From Phenylobacterium soli (GTDB taxonomy: Bacteria > Pseudomonadota > Alphaproteobacteria > Caulobacterales > Caulobacteraceae): a stretch of DNA of 64,000 bases. The DNA lies in assembly GCF_003254475.1 (NCBI RefSeq), contig NZ_QFYQ01000001.1, forward strand, positions 558,001-622,000, written 5' to 3'. Each line of letters starts with the position of its first letter. Positions within the stretch are counted from its first letter, which is position 1. The notes under the pieces were generated by a model, which was not told the origin of the DNA, made no database searches, and saw nothing but the letters and a program-made list of their open reading frames with translations. A program made the position numbers and the translations under genes. Below are positions 26,202 to 36,500 of the stretch, in pieces.

Positions 26202-26378
26202 GGGAAGAGGTCCGATGCTTGCGGTGGTCGCGGAATATAGGTGGACCCGCGCCGCTCACCAAATCGCTACGCGAGGCGGGGTCGATGCGAACCCGAGCGC
26301 CAAGGTTCTTCAAACGCCCGTTCGAATGGGCTAGCGTCCGCCGGCTTTTGGAAAACGACCCGTGGGGAGAGAGCTTCG

Positions 26379-27380
26379 ATGAAGGCGCTGCTGAGCAAGC
26401 AAGTGGGCGGGCCCGAGACCCTGGTCCTTGAGGATGTGCCGAGCCCGCAGGCCAAGCCCGGCTTCGCCGTGGTCGAGGTGAAGGCGGTCGGCGTCAACTT
26501 CCCCGACGTGCTGATCATCGAGGACAAGTACCAGTTCAAGCCGGCCCGCCCGTTCGCGCCGGGCGGCGAGGTGGCCGGCGTGGTGAAGTCGGTGGGCGAG
26601 GGCGTCACCCATGTGAAGCCGGGCGACCGCGTGCTCGGCAACACCGGCTGGGGCGGCATGGCCGAGGAGCTGGCCCTCGAGGCCGCGCGGCTGGTGAAGA
26701 TCCCGGACTCCATGCCCTTCGACGAGGCCGCGGCCTTCATCATGACCTACGGCACGAGCTGGCATGCGCTGAAGGACCGCGCCCAGCTCAAGGCCGGCCA
26801 GTCGCTGCTGGTGCTGGGCGCCGCTGGCGGCGTCGGCCTCGCGGCCGTCGAGCTCGGCAAGGCGATGGGCGCGACGGTGATCGCCGCCGCTTCCAGCCAG
26901 GAAAAGGTCGACCTCTGCAAGAAGCACGGCGCCGACAAAGGCGTGGTCTACGGCCGCGGCCCCTTCGACCGCGATGGCCAGAAGGAGCTCGCCAACCTGT
27001 TCAAGGACGCCAGCGCGCCGAACGGCGCGGACGTGATCTATGACGCCATCGGCGGCGACTACGCCGAGCCCGCGCTGCGCTCCATCGCCTGGGAGGGCAA
27101 GTACCTGGTGGTCGGCTTCGCCGCCGGCGACATCCCGAAGATCCCGTTGAACCTCGCGCTGCTGAAGGGCTGCGAGATCGTCGGCGTGTTCTGGGGCGCG
27201 TGGGTCGGCAAGAACCCGAAGCGGCACCAGGAGAGCGTGGCCGAGCTCCTCAAGATGTACGAGGACGGCAAGATCAAGCCGTACGTCTCCGAGCGCTTCC
27301 CGCTCTCCAAGGCGGCCGACGCCATCGCCCACCTCGCCAGCCGCAAGGCGATGGGAAAGGTCGTCGTCACTATCGACTGA
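26379..27380 (+). CDS. Zinc-independent NADPH:quinone oxidoreductase family protein
   Basis: The 333-residue protein of the medium-chain reductase superfamily starts MKALLSKQVGGPETLVLEDV. Seen motifs are VKAVGVNFPDVLIIEDKYQF, PFAPGGEVAGVVKSVGEGV and the NADPH-binding LLVLGAAGGVGLAAVELGKA. Zn-binding Cys residues are absent. The later KPYVSERFPLSKAADAIAHL is the usual ending. A GGGGAGAGAG site precedes the ATG at 26379. It is followed at 52 bp by an SDR gene; substrate is not predictable. Confidence 0.9.
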   Translation: MKALLSKQVGGPETLVLEDVPSPQAKPGFAVVEVKAVGVNFPDVLIIEDKYQFKPARPFAPGGEVAGVVKSVGEGVTHVKPGDRVLGNTGWGGMAEELALEAARLVKIPDSMPFDEAAAFIMTYGTSWHALKDRAQLKAGQSLLVLGAAGGVGLAAVELGKAMGATVIAAASSQEKVDLCKKHGADKGVVYGRGPFDRDGQKELANLFKDASAPNGADVIYDAIGGDYAEPALRSIAWEGKYLVVGFAAGDIPKIPLNLALLKGCEIVGVFWGAWVGKNPKRHQESVAELLKMYEDGKIKPYVSERFPLSKAADAIAHLASRKAMGKVVVTID

Positions 27381-27432
27381 GGCCCAAGGTCCCGCTAGTG
27401 ATCGCTGATAACCCATAAACCGGGAGGGGATC

Positions 27433-28296
27433 ATGGCGGGACGTCTGGACGGCAAGGTGGCGGTGATCACGGGCGCGGCCTCGGGCATTGGCCTGGGGAC
27501 CGTGGAGCTGTTCGCCGCGGAGGGCGCCCGCGTCGTCGCCTGCGACATCCAGGACGAGAAGGGCCGCATGCTCGAGCAGCGGTTCAAGGGCCAGGTGCGC
27601 TACGCCCACTGCGACGTCACCCAGGAGGCGGACATCGCCGCGGCCCTTGGCCTCGCCAAGTCCGAGTTCGGCGGCCTCGACGTGCTGTTCAACAACGCCG
27701 GCATCTCGGACCGGATGACCTCCATCGCCGAGGTCACCACCGAAGGCTGGGACTGGATCTTCTCGATCCTGGTGCGCGCGGTGGCGCTCGGCATGAAGCA
27801 CGCCGCCCCGCTGATGATCGAACGCGGCGGCGGCTCGATCATCAACACCGCCTCCATCGCCGGGCTGCAGGCCGGCTACGGCCCGATCGCCTATTCCACG
27901 GCCAAGGCCGGGGTGATCCACATGAGCCGCGTCGCCGCCGCCCAGCTCTCGCCGCAGAAGATCCGCGTCAACGCCATCTGCCCCGGCCTGATCGCCACCT
28001 CCATCTTCGGCGCCTCCTTCGGCCTGCCGCGCGAGGTCGCCGACCAGATGGCGGCCATGGTCGCGGCCAACGGCGCCAAGGCCCAGCCGATCCCCAAGGC
28101 CGGGGTGCCCGACGACATCGCCAAGGCCGCGCTCTACCTGGCGTCCGACGACTCGCTGTTCGTCTCCGGCACGCACCTGGTGGTCGACGGCGGCATCACC
28201 GTCGGCGGCCGGCACTCGTGGGACACGGCCATGGAGAGCCCCTTCGCCACCATCCTCGGCGACCTCGTCCCGCCCCCCGCCGGCCAGGCGGGCTGA
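27433..28296 (+). CDS. Short-chain dehydrogenase/reductase
   Basis: The 287-residue classical SDR has the cofactor motif VITGAASGIGLGTVELF, an acidic CDIQDE after beta-2 (NAD preference likely), LFNNAGISD, the catalytic Ser in IINTASIAGLQAGYGPIAYS and YSTAKAG with Tyr and Lys. GGAGGGGATC precedes the ATG. It is followed 2 bp later by a DMT-transporter gene, so these two form an operon. The substrate is unknown. Confidence 0.9.
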   Translation: MAGRLDGKVAVITGAASGIGLGTVELFAAEGARVVACDIQDEKGRMLEQRFKGQVRYAHCDVTQEADIAAALGLAKSEFGGLDVLFNNAGISDRMTSIAEVTTEGWDWIFSILVRAVALGMKHAAPLMIERGGGSIINTASIAGLQAGYGPIAYSTAKAGVIHMSRVAAAQLSPQKIRVNAICPGLIATSIFGASFGLPREVADQMAAMVAANGAKAQPIPKAGVPDDIAKAALYLASDDSLFVSGTHLVVDGGITVGGRHSWDTAMESPFATILGDLVPPPAGQAG

Positions 28297-28298
28297 AC

Positions 28299-29219
28299 GT
28301 GGCCGCCGCGGCCGGGCCGGACGTCCGCCGCCCGTCGGGCCTCAGCCCCAACCTCCACGGCGCGCTCTGGATGCTGGCCTCGGCGGTGACCTTCACCGCC
28401 ATGACCACGCTCATCAAATACCTGGGCGCGGGCTATTCGGCGGCGCTGCAGACCTTCTATCGCCAGCTCGCCGGCTTCCTGATCCTGCTGCCGGTGATCT
28501 TCAAGCATCGCGGCGCGGCCTTCGCCACCACCCGCCCGGGCATCCTGATCTTCCGGTCCGCGGCGGGGACGGTGGCGATGATCCTGCAGTTCTACGCCTA
28601 CCAGAAGATGCCGCTGGCCGACGCCAACGCCCTGTCGTTCACCCGGACGCTGTGGATGGTGCCGCTGGCGGCGATCATCGTCGGCGAGAAGCTCGGGCCC
28701 CTGCGGATCGGCGCGGCGGTCATCGGCTTCCTCGGCGTGCTCCTGATGGTGCGGCCGGGCGCCGGCGGACACTTCGCCATCGGCGCCCCGGCCCTGGCGG
28801 CCCTCGTGGCCTCCCTGCTCTTCGCCTTCACCATCCTCGGCATGAAGGTGATGACCCGGGACCATTCGCCGATGGTCCTGCTCGTCTGGTCGGCGACGCT
28901 CGGGCTGCTGCTGGCCATCCCGGGCGCGGTGATCGACTGGCGCTGGCCGCGCCCGCTCGACCTCGCCCTGCTCGCGGCCATGGGCGCGATCGCGACGGTC
29001 AACCAGTGGTGCTACATCAAGGGCATGCAGATCGGCGACGCGGCCGCCATGTCGCCGATCGACTACACCCGCCTGGTGTTCGCCGCCGCCGCCGGCTTCC
29101 TGCTGTTCCACGAGATTCCGGGCCTGTGGACCGCGATCGGCGCCGGCATCGTCGTCGCCTCGACCCTGTTCATCACCTGGCGCGAGCACCTCGCCCACAA
29201 GGCGGCCCAGACCATCTGA
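28299..29219 (+). CDS. DMT-superfamily (EamA) transporter
   Basis: The 306-residue protein has about ten membrane helices in two EamA repeats, e.g. ALWMLASAVTFTAMTTLIKY, FRSAAGTVAMILQFYAYQKM, LWMVPLAAIIVGEKLGPLRI and AMSPIDYTRLVFAAAAGFLL. I chose the GTG at 28299, 2 bp after the SDR stop; an upstream ATG at 28218 lies inside the SDR gene and gives a Pro/Arg-rich leader, which is unlikely. It probably exports a metabolite, possibly connected to the SDR next door. Confidence 0.87.
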   Translation: MAAAAGPDVRRPSGLSPNLHGALWMLASAVTFTAMTTLIKYLGAGYSAALQTFYRQLAGFLILLPVIFKHRGAAFATTRPGILIFRSAAGTVAMILQFYAYQKMPLADANALSFTRTLWMVPLAAIIVGEKLGPLRIGAAVIGFLGVLLMVRPGAGGHFAIGAPALAALVASLLFAFTILGMKVMTRDHSPMVLLVWSATLGLLLAIPGAVIDWRWPRPLDLALLAAMGAIATVNQWCYIKGMQIGDAAAMSPIDYTRLVFAAAAGFLLFHEIPGLWTAIGAGIVVASTLFITWREHLAHKAAQTI

Positions 29220-29241
29220 ATCCTGCGCCTAGATCTTGCGC

Positions 29242-29664
29242 CTAGCTCTTGCGCCGCAGCCGCTCGATCGCCTCGCGCGCAGCGTCCTTGTGCTCGGGCC
29301 GCAGGTGCCGGCCGACCAGGCCCAGCAGGGCGGCGAACACCGCCGCGTCGTCGGTGTAGCCGAGGCCGGCGATGAAGTCGGGGATGGCGTCGGTGGGCAG
29401 GACGAAATACGCAAGCGCCGCCAGCATCATTCCCTTGGCCCCCGCTGGGGTGCGAGCGTCCTGGACGCAGTACCAGACCGACAGCGCCTCGGCCGCGAAG
29501 GGCACGCGGGCGGCGGCCTTGGTCAGTTTCGGCCAGAAGCCGCGGGCGACGATCCGCTCGTTCAGGCGCACCGTGCGGGGGACCAGCGAGCGGCTCGGGT
29601 CGAGCGGCCCGGCCGGGTCAAACCCGGGGTTGACGCCGGGTGACACTTTTTCGGCCCTGCTCAT
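29242..29664 (-). CDS. YkvA/DUF1232 family membrane protein
   Basis: The 140-residue protein carries the DUF1232 signature: a first helix LAALAYFVLPTDAIPDFIAG, then GYTDDAAVFAALLGLVGRHL and RPEHKDAAREAIERLRR. The DxxPD motif is complete. The ATG at 29664 has GAGG 8 bases upstream; an ATG at 29703 is also in frame. The function of the family is unknown. Confidence 0.85.
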   Translation of the reverse strand: MSRAEKVSPGVNPGFDPAGPLDPSRSLVPRTVRLNERIVARGFWPKLTKAAARVPFAAEALSVWYCVQDARTPAGAKGMMLAALAYFVLPTDAIPDFIAGLGYTDDAAVFAALLGLVGRHLRPEHKDAAREAIERLRRKS

Positions 29665-29736
29665 CGCGCTAAAGCCTCGCCAGAATTTTCGGTCTGATCT
29701 CAATTTTCCTTCTGATCTTACGGGAGCGGTGCGTCC

Positions 29737-30519
29737 ATGAAACTGAATTCAAATGTCGCGGCGATCGTCACGGGCGGCGCCTCGGGCCTCGGTGAGGCCA
29801 CCTCGCGGGCCCTGGCCGCCCAGGGCGTCAAGGTCGCCATCTTCGACATGAACGAAGCCAAGGGCGAAGCGGTCGCCAAGGAAATCGGCGGCGTCTTCTG
29901 CAAGGTGAACGTGACCTCGGAAGAGGACGTGGACGCCGGCTTCGCCAAGGCCCGCGCGGCCCACGGCCAGGAGCGGATCCTCATCAACTGCGCCGGCACC
30001 GGCAACGCGATGAAGACCGCCAGCCGCGACAAGCAGACGGGCGAGACCAAGCACTTCCCGCTCGACGCCTTCAACTTCATCATCCAGATCAACCTCGTGG
30101 GCACCTTCCGCTGCATCGCCAAGTCGGCGAAGGGCATGCTGGACCTCGAGCCGCTGGAAGACGGCGAGCGCGGCGTGATCATCAACACCGCCTCGGTGGC
30201 GGCGGTCGACGGCCAGATGGGCCAGGCGGCCTATTCGGCCTCCAAGGGCGGCGTGGTCGGCATGACGCTGCCGATCGCCCGCGACCTGATGGGCGACGGC
30301 ATCCGCGTCAACACCATCCTGCCGGGCATCTTCAACACCCCGCTGATGCAGGGCGCCCCGGAGCCTGTGAAGGCCGCCCTGGCCGCCTCGGTGCCGTTCC
30401 CCAAGCGCCTCGGCAATGCCGAAGAGTACGCCTCCCTGGCCCTCGAGATGGTCACCAACGGCTACTTCAACGGCGAGCACGTCCGTTTGGACGGCGCGAT
30501 CCGGATGGCGCCGCGCTAA
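29737..30519 (+). CDS. SDR resembling type-2 3-hydroxyacyl-CoA dehydrogenase (HSD17B10-like)
   Basis: The 260-residue SDR has IVTGGASGLGEATSRALAAQ, an acidic IFDMNEAKGE, LINCAGTGNAMKTASRD and FPLDAFNFIIQINLVGTFRC. It also has IINTASVAAVDGQMGQAAYS with the catalytic Ser and Tyr, then ASKGGVVGMTLPIARDL with Lys. PGIFNTPLMQGAPEPVKAAL is typical of the type-2 enzymes that oxidise (2-methyl-)3-hydroxyacyl-CoA. No fatty-acid oxidation operon is next to it, so the substrate remains inferred. Confidence 0.87.
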   Translation: MKLNSNVAAIVTGGASGLGEATSRALAAQGVKVAIFDMNEAKGEAVAKEIGGVFCKVNVTSEEDVDAGFAKARAAHGQERILINCAGTGNAMKTASRDKQTGETKHFPLDAFNFIIQINLVGTFRCIAKSAKGMLDLEPLEDGERGVIINTASVAAVDGQMGQAAYSASKGGVVGMTLPIARDLMGDGIRVNTILPGIFNTPLMQGAPEPVKAALAASVPFPKRLGNAEEYASLALEMVTNGYFNGEHVRLDGAIRMAPR

Positions 30520-30523
30520 GCGG

Positions 30524-31990
30524 TCAATAGCGCCGGCGGCGGCTTCCGCTGCCGCCGGTCAGCCCGCCCAGCAGGCCGCGGATCAGTTCGCGGCCGACCT
30601 GGGTTCCGATGGTCCGCACCATCGACGTCCCGAACGCCTTGGCCATCGTCTCGATCTCCGATGGCTTCTGAGCCGGCTGGCGCGCCGGCGCGGGTTCGGG
30701 CTCCGCCGCCTTCTGGCTCGCGCGCCCTTGCAGCATCTCATAGGCCGACTGCCGGTCGGTGACCTGGTCGTAGAGCCCGCGCACCGGGCTCTGGGCGATC
30801 ACCGCCTGCCGCTCGGACGGCGTCGCCGGGCCGATCCGCGAGTCCGGCGGCCGCACCCGCGTCCGCGCCACGACCGTCGGCGCGCCCTTCTCGTCCAGCA
30901 CCGAGACCAGCGCCTCGCCGACCGCCAGGGCCTGGATCGTCTCGGCCGTGTCGAAGGCCGGGTTCGGGCGGAAGCTTTCGGAAGCCGCCCTCAGCCCCTT
31001 CTGCTCGGCCGGGGTGTAGGCGCGCAGGGCGTGCTGGATGCGGTTGCCGAGCTGGCCGAGCACGGTGTCGGGCACGTCGGCCGGGTTCTGGGTGACGAAA
31101 TAGACCCCGACGCCCTTGGAGCGGATCAGGCGCACCACCTGCTCGACCTTCTCGAGCAGGGGCTTGGGCGCATCGCGGAACAGCAGGTGCGCCTCGTCGA
31201 AGAAGAACACCAGCCGCGGCTTCTCCGGATCGCCGACCTCGGGCAGCTCCTCGAAGAGCTCGCTCATCAGCCACAGCAGGAAGGTGGCGTAGAGCCGGGG
31301 CGAGGAGATCAGCCGGTCGGCGGCCAGCAGGCTGACATAGCCGCGCCCGGCCGCATCGGTGCGCATCAGGTCCGAGAGCTGCAGCGCCGGCTCGCCGAAG
31401 AAGCCGGCCGCGCCCTGCTGGTCCAGCACCAGCAGCTTGCGCTGGATCGTCGCCACCGTGGCCGGCGAGATGTTGCCGTAGCGCGCGCCGAGCTCGCGGG
31501 CGTTGTCCGAGGCGTAGGTGAGCGCCGCCTGCAGGTCCTTGAAGTCGAGCAGCAGCAGGCCCTGTTCGTCGGCCGCCCGGAAGACGACGTTGAGCACGCC
31601 CTCCTGCACCTCGTTGAGCTCCAGCATCCGCGACAGGAGCAGCGGGCCCATCTCCGACACCGTCGCCCGGATCGGATGCCCCTGCTCCCCGAACAGGTCC
31701 CAGAAGATCACCGGCGCGCCGCGCGGATTGAGGCTGACGCCCAGCTCCTTGGCGCGGGCGGTGAGCTTGTCGTTCGGCTGGCCCGGCTGGCAGACGCCGG
31801 AGAGGTCGCCCTTCACGTCGGCGGCGAAGACCGGCACGCCGGCGTCTGAGAAGCCCTGCGCCAGGACCTGCAAGGTGACGGTCTTGCCCGTGCCTGTGGC
31901 GCCCGCCGCAAGGCCGTGGCGGTTGGCGCGATCCAGCCGCAGCACCTCGGGTTTGTCCGACATCCCGATGAGCACACCTTCGCCCGCCAT
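30524..31990 (-). CDS. HerA-like helicase family ATPase (DUF853)
   Basis: The 488-residue FtsK/HerA-type ATPase begins [20 protein letters not shown]. It has Walker A in [20 protein letters not shown], an [14 protein letters not shown] motif, [20 protein letters not shown], Walker [21 protein letters not shown] and the sensor [20 protein letters not shown]. The tail is Pro/Ala-rich and ends in an Arg cluster, [10 protein letters not shown] chose the ATG at 31990, as the upstream extension is Arg-rich and atypical. Its role, probably DNA translocation or repair, is not established for this subfamily. It diverges from the PerM-like gene (220-bp gap). Confidence 0.88.
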   Translation of the reverse strand: MAGEGVLIGMSDKPEVLRLDRANRHGLAAGATGTGKTVTLQVLAQGFSDAGVPVFAADVKGDLSGVCQPGQPNDKLTARAKELGVSLNPRGAPVIFWDLFGEQGHPIRATVSEMGPLLLSRMLELNEVQEGVLNVVFRAADEQGLLLLDFKDLQAALTYASDNARELGARYGNISPATVATIQRKLLVLDQQGAAGFFGEPALQLSDLMRTDAAGRGYVSLLAADRLISSPRLYATFLLWLMSELFEELPEVGDPEKPRLVFFFDEAHLLFRDAPKPLLEKVEQVVRLIRSKGVGVYFVTQNPADVPDTVLGQLGNRIQHALRAYTPAEQKGLRAASESFRPNPAFDTAETIQALAVGEALVSVLDEKGAPTVVARTRVRPPDSRIGPATPSERQAVIAQSPVRGLYDQVTDRQSAYEMLQGRASQKAAEPEPAPARQPAQKPSEIETMAKAFGTSMVRTIGTQVGRELIRGLLGGLTGGSGSRRRRY

Positions 31991-32210
31991 GGCTCTCTCT
32001 CCAGCAGACCCTTCCAGAACGAAACGCCGGAGCCGTCGCTCAGGGGCTCCGGACAGCGACGCAATCGTGCGGTGAGACAGGAAATTGTCGATTGCCCGTA
32101 AGCGCAGGGCAAATTCACTCCCATTCCGTCTAGAATAGGGGTAACCGTCACCGCCGTTGACGCCGGCGTAACCGCCGGGGACAGTCGAGCACGCCCTCGC
32201 GAAAGCCCGT

Positions 32211-33353
32211 ATGCCCAGCGCCGCCCAGACCCCCGCCGTCGCCCGCAACGCCCTCGTGGTCCTGGCGGTGATCGCCGCCGGCTGCGCCGCCTACTGGCTG
32301 TCCGGCATCCTGACGCCCTTCGCCCTCGCCGTCTTCCTGGCGATCATGATCGACGGCTTCGCCCGGGTGCTGGAGCACCGCCTGCCCGGGGTGTCGCGGC
32401 GCGCCGCCCTGCCGCTGGCCCTCCTGCTCTCGGTGCTGCTGTTCGGCGGCGCGACCTTCGTGGTCGTCTCCCGCGCCCCGTCGTTCTTCGGGGAGCTGAT
32501 CGACTTCTCGCCGAAGCTGATGGAGGTCATCGGCCGGGTCGCCGGCCTGATCGGGGTCCGCGTGCCGCACACCGTGCAGGAGCTCGTCCGCCAGCTCGAT
32601 CCGGCCCAGTACCTGGGCGAGGTCGCCCGGGCCCTGCAGAGCTTCGCCTCCACGGCGGCCTTCGTGCTGGTGTACCTGGGCTTCATCCTCGCCTCGCGGC
32701 GAGGGTTCGAGCGCAAGATCGTCGGCCTCTTCCCGGGGCGCGCCGAGCGCCAGGACGCCACCGCCACCTTCCTGCGCATCCGCGATGCGGTGGAGCAGTA
32801 CCTGTGGGTGCAGACGGTCACCGGCCTGATGGTCGCCGGCCTGTCCTGGGTGGCCATGGCGGCGGTCGGGCTGCACAACTCCGTCTTCTGGGCCTTCCTC
32901 ATCTTTCTGGCCGTCTACATCCCGGTGATCGGCGGCACCTTCGCCGGGGTCGCCCCGCCGCTGTTCGCCCTGATGGAGTTCGACAGCTACTGGCCGGCGG
33001 TCATCCTGCTGGTCGCCCTGCAGGCCATCGGCATCGTCATCGGCAACGTCGTCTATCCGCGCATGCAGGGGCGCAGCCTCAACATCGACCCGATCGTCGT
33101 CCTGCTCGCCCTCGCCTTCTGGGGCGCTCTGTGGGGCATCGCGGGCATGTTCCTGTCCACGCCGCTGACCGTCATGGCGATGGTCATCCTCGCCCAGTTC
33201 AAGGGGGCACGCTGGATCGCCGTCCTGCTGTCGGCCGACGGCGAGCCCGAGCAGCTGCGCAACCGCACCCCCGGCCGCTCGCCCGACGAAGGGCCGCACC
33301 GGGTCGATGAAGAAGCCGCCGACGCCTCAGCGCGCCGGCCTGAGAGAGCCTAA
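32211..33353 (+). CDS. AI-2E/PerM family transporter
   Basis: The 380-residue membrane protein has about eight helices. Typical parts are the N-terminal [40 protein letters not shown] and [20 protein letters not shown]. Others are [40 protein letters not shown] and [20 protein letters not shown]. Members of this family are implicated in small-molecule or ion efflux; the name gives no proof of autoinducer export. The tail is charged and soluble. Confidence 0.88.
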   Translation: MPSAAQTPAVARNALVVLAVIAAGCAAYWLSGILTPFALAVFLAIMIDGFARVLEHRLPGVSRRAALPLALLLSVLLFGGATFVVVSRAPSFFGELIDFSPKLMEVIGRVAGLIGVRVPHTVQELVRQLDPAQYLGEVARALQSFASTAAFVLVYLGFILASRRGFERKIVGLFPGRAERQDATATFLRIRDAVEQYLWVQTVTGLMVAGLSWVAMAAVGLHNSVFWAFLIFLAVYIPVIGGTFAGVAPPLFALMEFDSYWPAVILLVALQAIGIVIGNVVYPRMQGRSLNIDPIVVLLALAFWGALWGIAGMFLSTPLTVMAMVILAQFKGARWIAVLLSADGEPEQLRNRTPGRSPDEGPHRVDEEAADASARRPERA

Positions 33354-33498
33354 CAGTGACCAGGGTCTTCCATTTGCGCGGCCAGTTCCCATCTAAGGTT
33401 TGCTCGGATCGAGACGGTTCGAGCCCCGGCGTCCGTCCCCCAAGCCCGCGGACGCTGCGAGCACTGAAGGCTTCGCCGGTCCCCCACGGCGCAGCCAC

Positions 33499-33538
33499 GC
33501 GCCGCCGGACACTCTCCTCCGGCGGCGCCCTCGTTTTT
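33499..33538 (+). terminator. Strong GC hairpin followed by T-run upstream of gdhZ
   Basis: An 11-bp perfect stem (GCGCCGCCGGA at 33499-33509 and TCCGGCGGCGC at 33518-33528) with an 8-base loop is followed by CCTCG and five T (33534-33538). It could be the delayed terminator of the PerM-like gene (stop at 33353) or a transcription attenuator in the gdhZ leader, since it ends only 54 bp before the gdhZ ATG. The rest of the 238-bp gap holds no gene. Confidence 0.6.
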
Positions 33539-33591
33539 GGCGGCAGCGCCCTCGTCTCTGGACCTGCGCCCACGTTCCAGGGGGCCATCCG

Positions 33592-36500
33592 ATGAGCCGC
33601 AATCCCCGCGCCGCCGGCCTGGTGCGCGCCGTCATGGCCGCGCTCGGCGAAGACCCCGCCAAGGAGTCCGCCCGCGACTTCGCCGGCCAGGCCGCCGCCG
33701 ACGCCGCCCCCGACGAGCTGCCCGAACTCTCCACCCCCGAGCTCGCCGCCAACCTGGCCGACTTCTGGCGCTTCGGCGAACGCCGCCGGGGCCGCGGGCC
33801 GACCATGCGCATCGTCCCGGCCGAGGGCCGCAAGGCCAAGCTCGACCGGCTGGAGATCGTCCAGGACGACGCCCCCTTCCTGGTGGATTCGATCATGGGC
33901 GAGATCGCCGACCAGGGCCTCTCCGTCCGCGCCATGTTCCACCCGATCGTCGAGGTCGCCCGCGACCGCGCCGGCGTGCGCGGCGCGACCGGCACGGCGC
34001 GCCGGGAATCGATGGTGCAGGTGATCCTCGATCCGGTCGGCGCCGACCGCGAGGCCGCCCTGCTGGCCGGCCTGAAAGCCACCCTGGCCGACGTCCGCGC
34101 CGCGGTGGACGACTTCCCCGCCATGCTGGAGCTGATGCGCCGCACGGTCGCCGAGACCCGCGCCCACCCGGACAAGGCGAGCGCGGAGGAGGTCGCCTTC
34201 CTGAGCTGGCTCGAGGCCGAGCAGTTCGTCTTCCTGGGCGCCCGCGCCTACGAGTACCCGAAGCTGGCCAACGGCGACTATGCGCCGGAGGAGCCCGTCT
34301 ACCAGGCCAAGGACGGCCTCGGCATCCTGCGCGATCCCGAGCGCACCGTGCTGCGCCGCGCCCACGAGCCCGCGCTGCGGATGGCGGAGGCCAAGGAGCG
34401 TATCGTCGCCGCCCCGGCGGTCACCGTCGCCAAGGCCAACGCCCGCAGCCGGGTGCACCGCCGCGCCTACCTCGATTACGTCGGCGTGAAGCGCTACGAC
34501 GACCGCGGCCTGCCGCACGGCGAGGTGCGCTTCGTCGGCCTGTTCACCGCCGAGGCCTACGATCAGCCGGCCAGCGCCGTGCCCCTGCTGCGCGAGAAGC
34601 TCGCCAAGGTCTTCGACCGGGCCAAGGTCGCGCCGGGCAGCCACAACGAGAAGCGGCTGAAGAACATCCTGGAGAACCATCCCCGGGACGAGCTCTTCCA
34701 GGTGACGGAGGACGAGCTGCTCGACCAGGCGCTCGGCATCCTCCACCTCTACGACCGGCCGCGGGTCGGGCTGTTCGAGCGCCGCGATCCCTTCGACCGG
34801 TTCGCCTCGGTGCTGCTGTTCCTGCCGCGCGACCGCTACACCTCCGACCTCGAGGCCCGGGCCGGCCGCATCCTGGCCGGCGCCTACGGCGGCCACGTCT
34901 CGGCCTCCTACCCGAGCTTCTCGGACGGGGCCCTGGCGCGGGTCCACTACATCGTCGGCTTCACCCCCGGCCAGCACGCCTGGCCCGACCTCAAGGCCGT
35001 GGAGGCCGAGATCGCCGAGGCCGCCCGCACCTGGGAGGACCGTTTCGAGGAGGCCGTCCGCGCCCAAGGCGCGACGCAGGGCCGCGAGCCGGAGGACCTC
35101 GCCCAGGTCCTGCTGCGCTATCGCCCGGCCTTCCCGGCCGGCTACCGCGATCGCTTCGACGCGGCGGAGGCGCTCGCCGACCTCGCCGTCATCGAGGCCA
35201 TGGGCGCGGCCGAGACGATCCGCGTGCGCGCCTACCGCACCGCCAAGGACAACCCCCTCCAGTTCCGCTTCAAGATCTACCGCGCGGGCGAGCCGGCGGC
35301 GCTGGCCGACGTCCTGCCGATCCTCGACAACATGGGCCTGAAGGCGCTCGCCGAGGCGGGCTTCCCGGTGTCGCCGGGCGGCGGCGCACCGGTCTGGGTG
35401 CACGACTTCGAGATCGAGGATCCGCGCGGCGAGCACCTCGTCTTCGCCGAGATCAAACAGGCCTTCGAGGACGCCGTGGTCGCCGTCTGGTGCGGCCAGA
35501 CCGAGAACGACGGCTTCAACCGCCTGGTGCTTGAGCTGTCGATGCCCTGGCGCGAGGCGGCGCTGGTCCGGGCCCTCGCCCGCTTCCGCCAGCAGTCGGG
35601 CCTGGATCCCAGCCAGCGGGTGCAGGAAGAGGCGCTGGCCGCCCATCCCGAGGTCACCCGGCTGATCCTCGCCCTGTTCGAGGCGCGCTTCGATCCGGCG
35701 GCCAAGGGCGACCTGGACGCCCGCAAGGCGGCCACTGAACGGCTGATGGGCGAGATCACCGACGCCCTGCAGGCCGTCGAGAGCCTCGACCACGACCGGG
35801 TGCTGCGGCGCCTCGCCATGCTGGTGGCGGCCATCCAGCGGACCAACTTCTACCAGCCCGGCGCTGACGGCGCGCCCAAGCCCTACATCTCCTTCAAGGT
35901 GGCGAGCGGCCAGCTCGCCGACCTGCCGGCGCCCAAGCCGTTCCGCGAGATCTTCGTCTGGAGCGTCGGGGTTGAGGGCGTGCACCTGCGCTTCGGCCCG
36001 GTGGCGCGCGGCGGCCTGCGCTGGTCCGACCGGCGCGACGACTTCCGCACCGAGGTGCTGGGCCTGGTGAAGGCGCAACAGGTCAAGAATGCGGTGATCG
36101 TGCCCGTCGGCTCCAAGGGCGGCTTCTTCCCCAAGATGCTGCCCAAGGGCGGCTCGCCGGACGCGGTCCGCGCCGAGGGCGTCCGGGCCTACAAGATCTT
36201 CCTCCAGGGCCTCCTGGACATCACCGACAATCTGACGCCGGCCGGCAATGTCACCCATCCGAAGAGCGTGGTGGTCCACGACGGCGACGACCCCTACCTG
36301 GTGGTGGCCGCAGACAAGGGCACGGCGACCTTCTCCGACATCGCCAACGGCCTGGCCGAGGACTACGGCTTCTGGCTCGGCGACGCCTTCGCCTCGGGCG
36401 GCTCGGCCGGCTACGACCACAAGGCCATGGCGATCACCTCGCGCGGCGCCTGGGAAGCGGTGAAGCGCCACTTCCGCGAGCTCGGCAAGGACATCCAGGC

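Noticed and set aside
28218-28298. Upstream ATG start for the DMT transporter
   Set aside because: It would overlap the SDR gene by about 80 bp and add a His/Pro/Arg-rich leader; the GTG two bases after the SDR stop gives a normal membrane-protein start.
30531-31849. Plus-strand open frame across the HerA-like gene
   Set aside because: The minus strand has Walker A and B motifs and family-level similarity; the plus-strand product is a low-complexity shadow.
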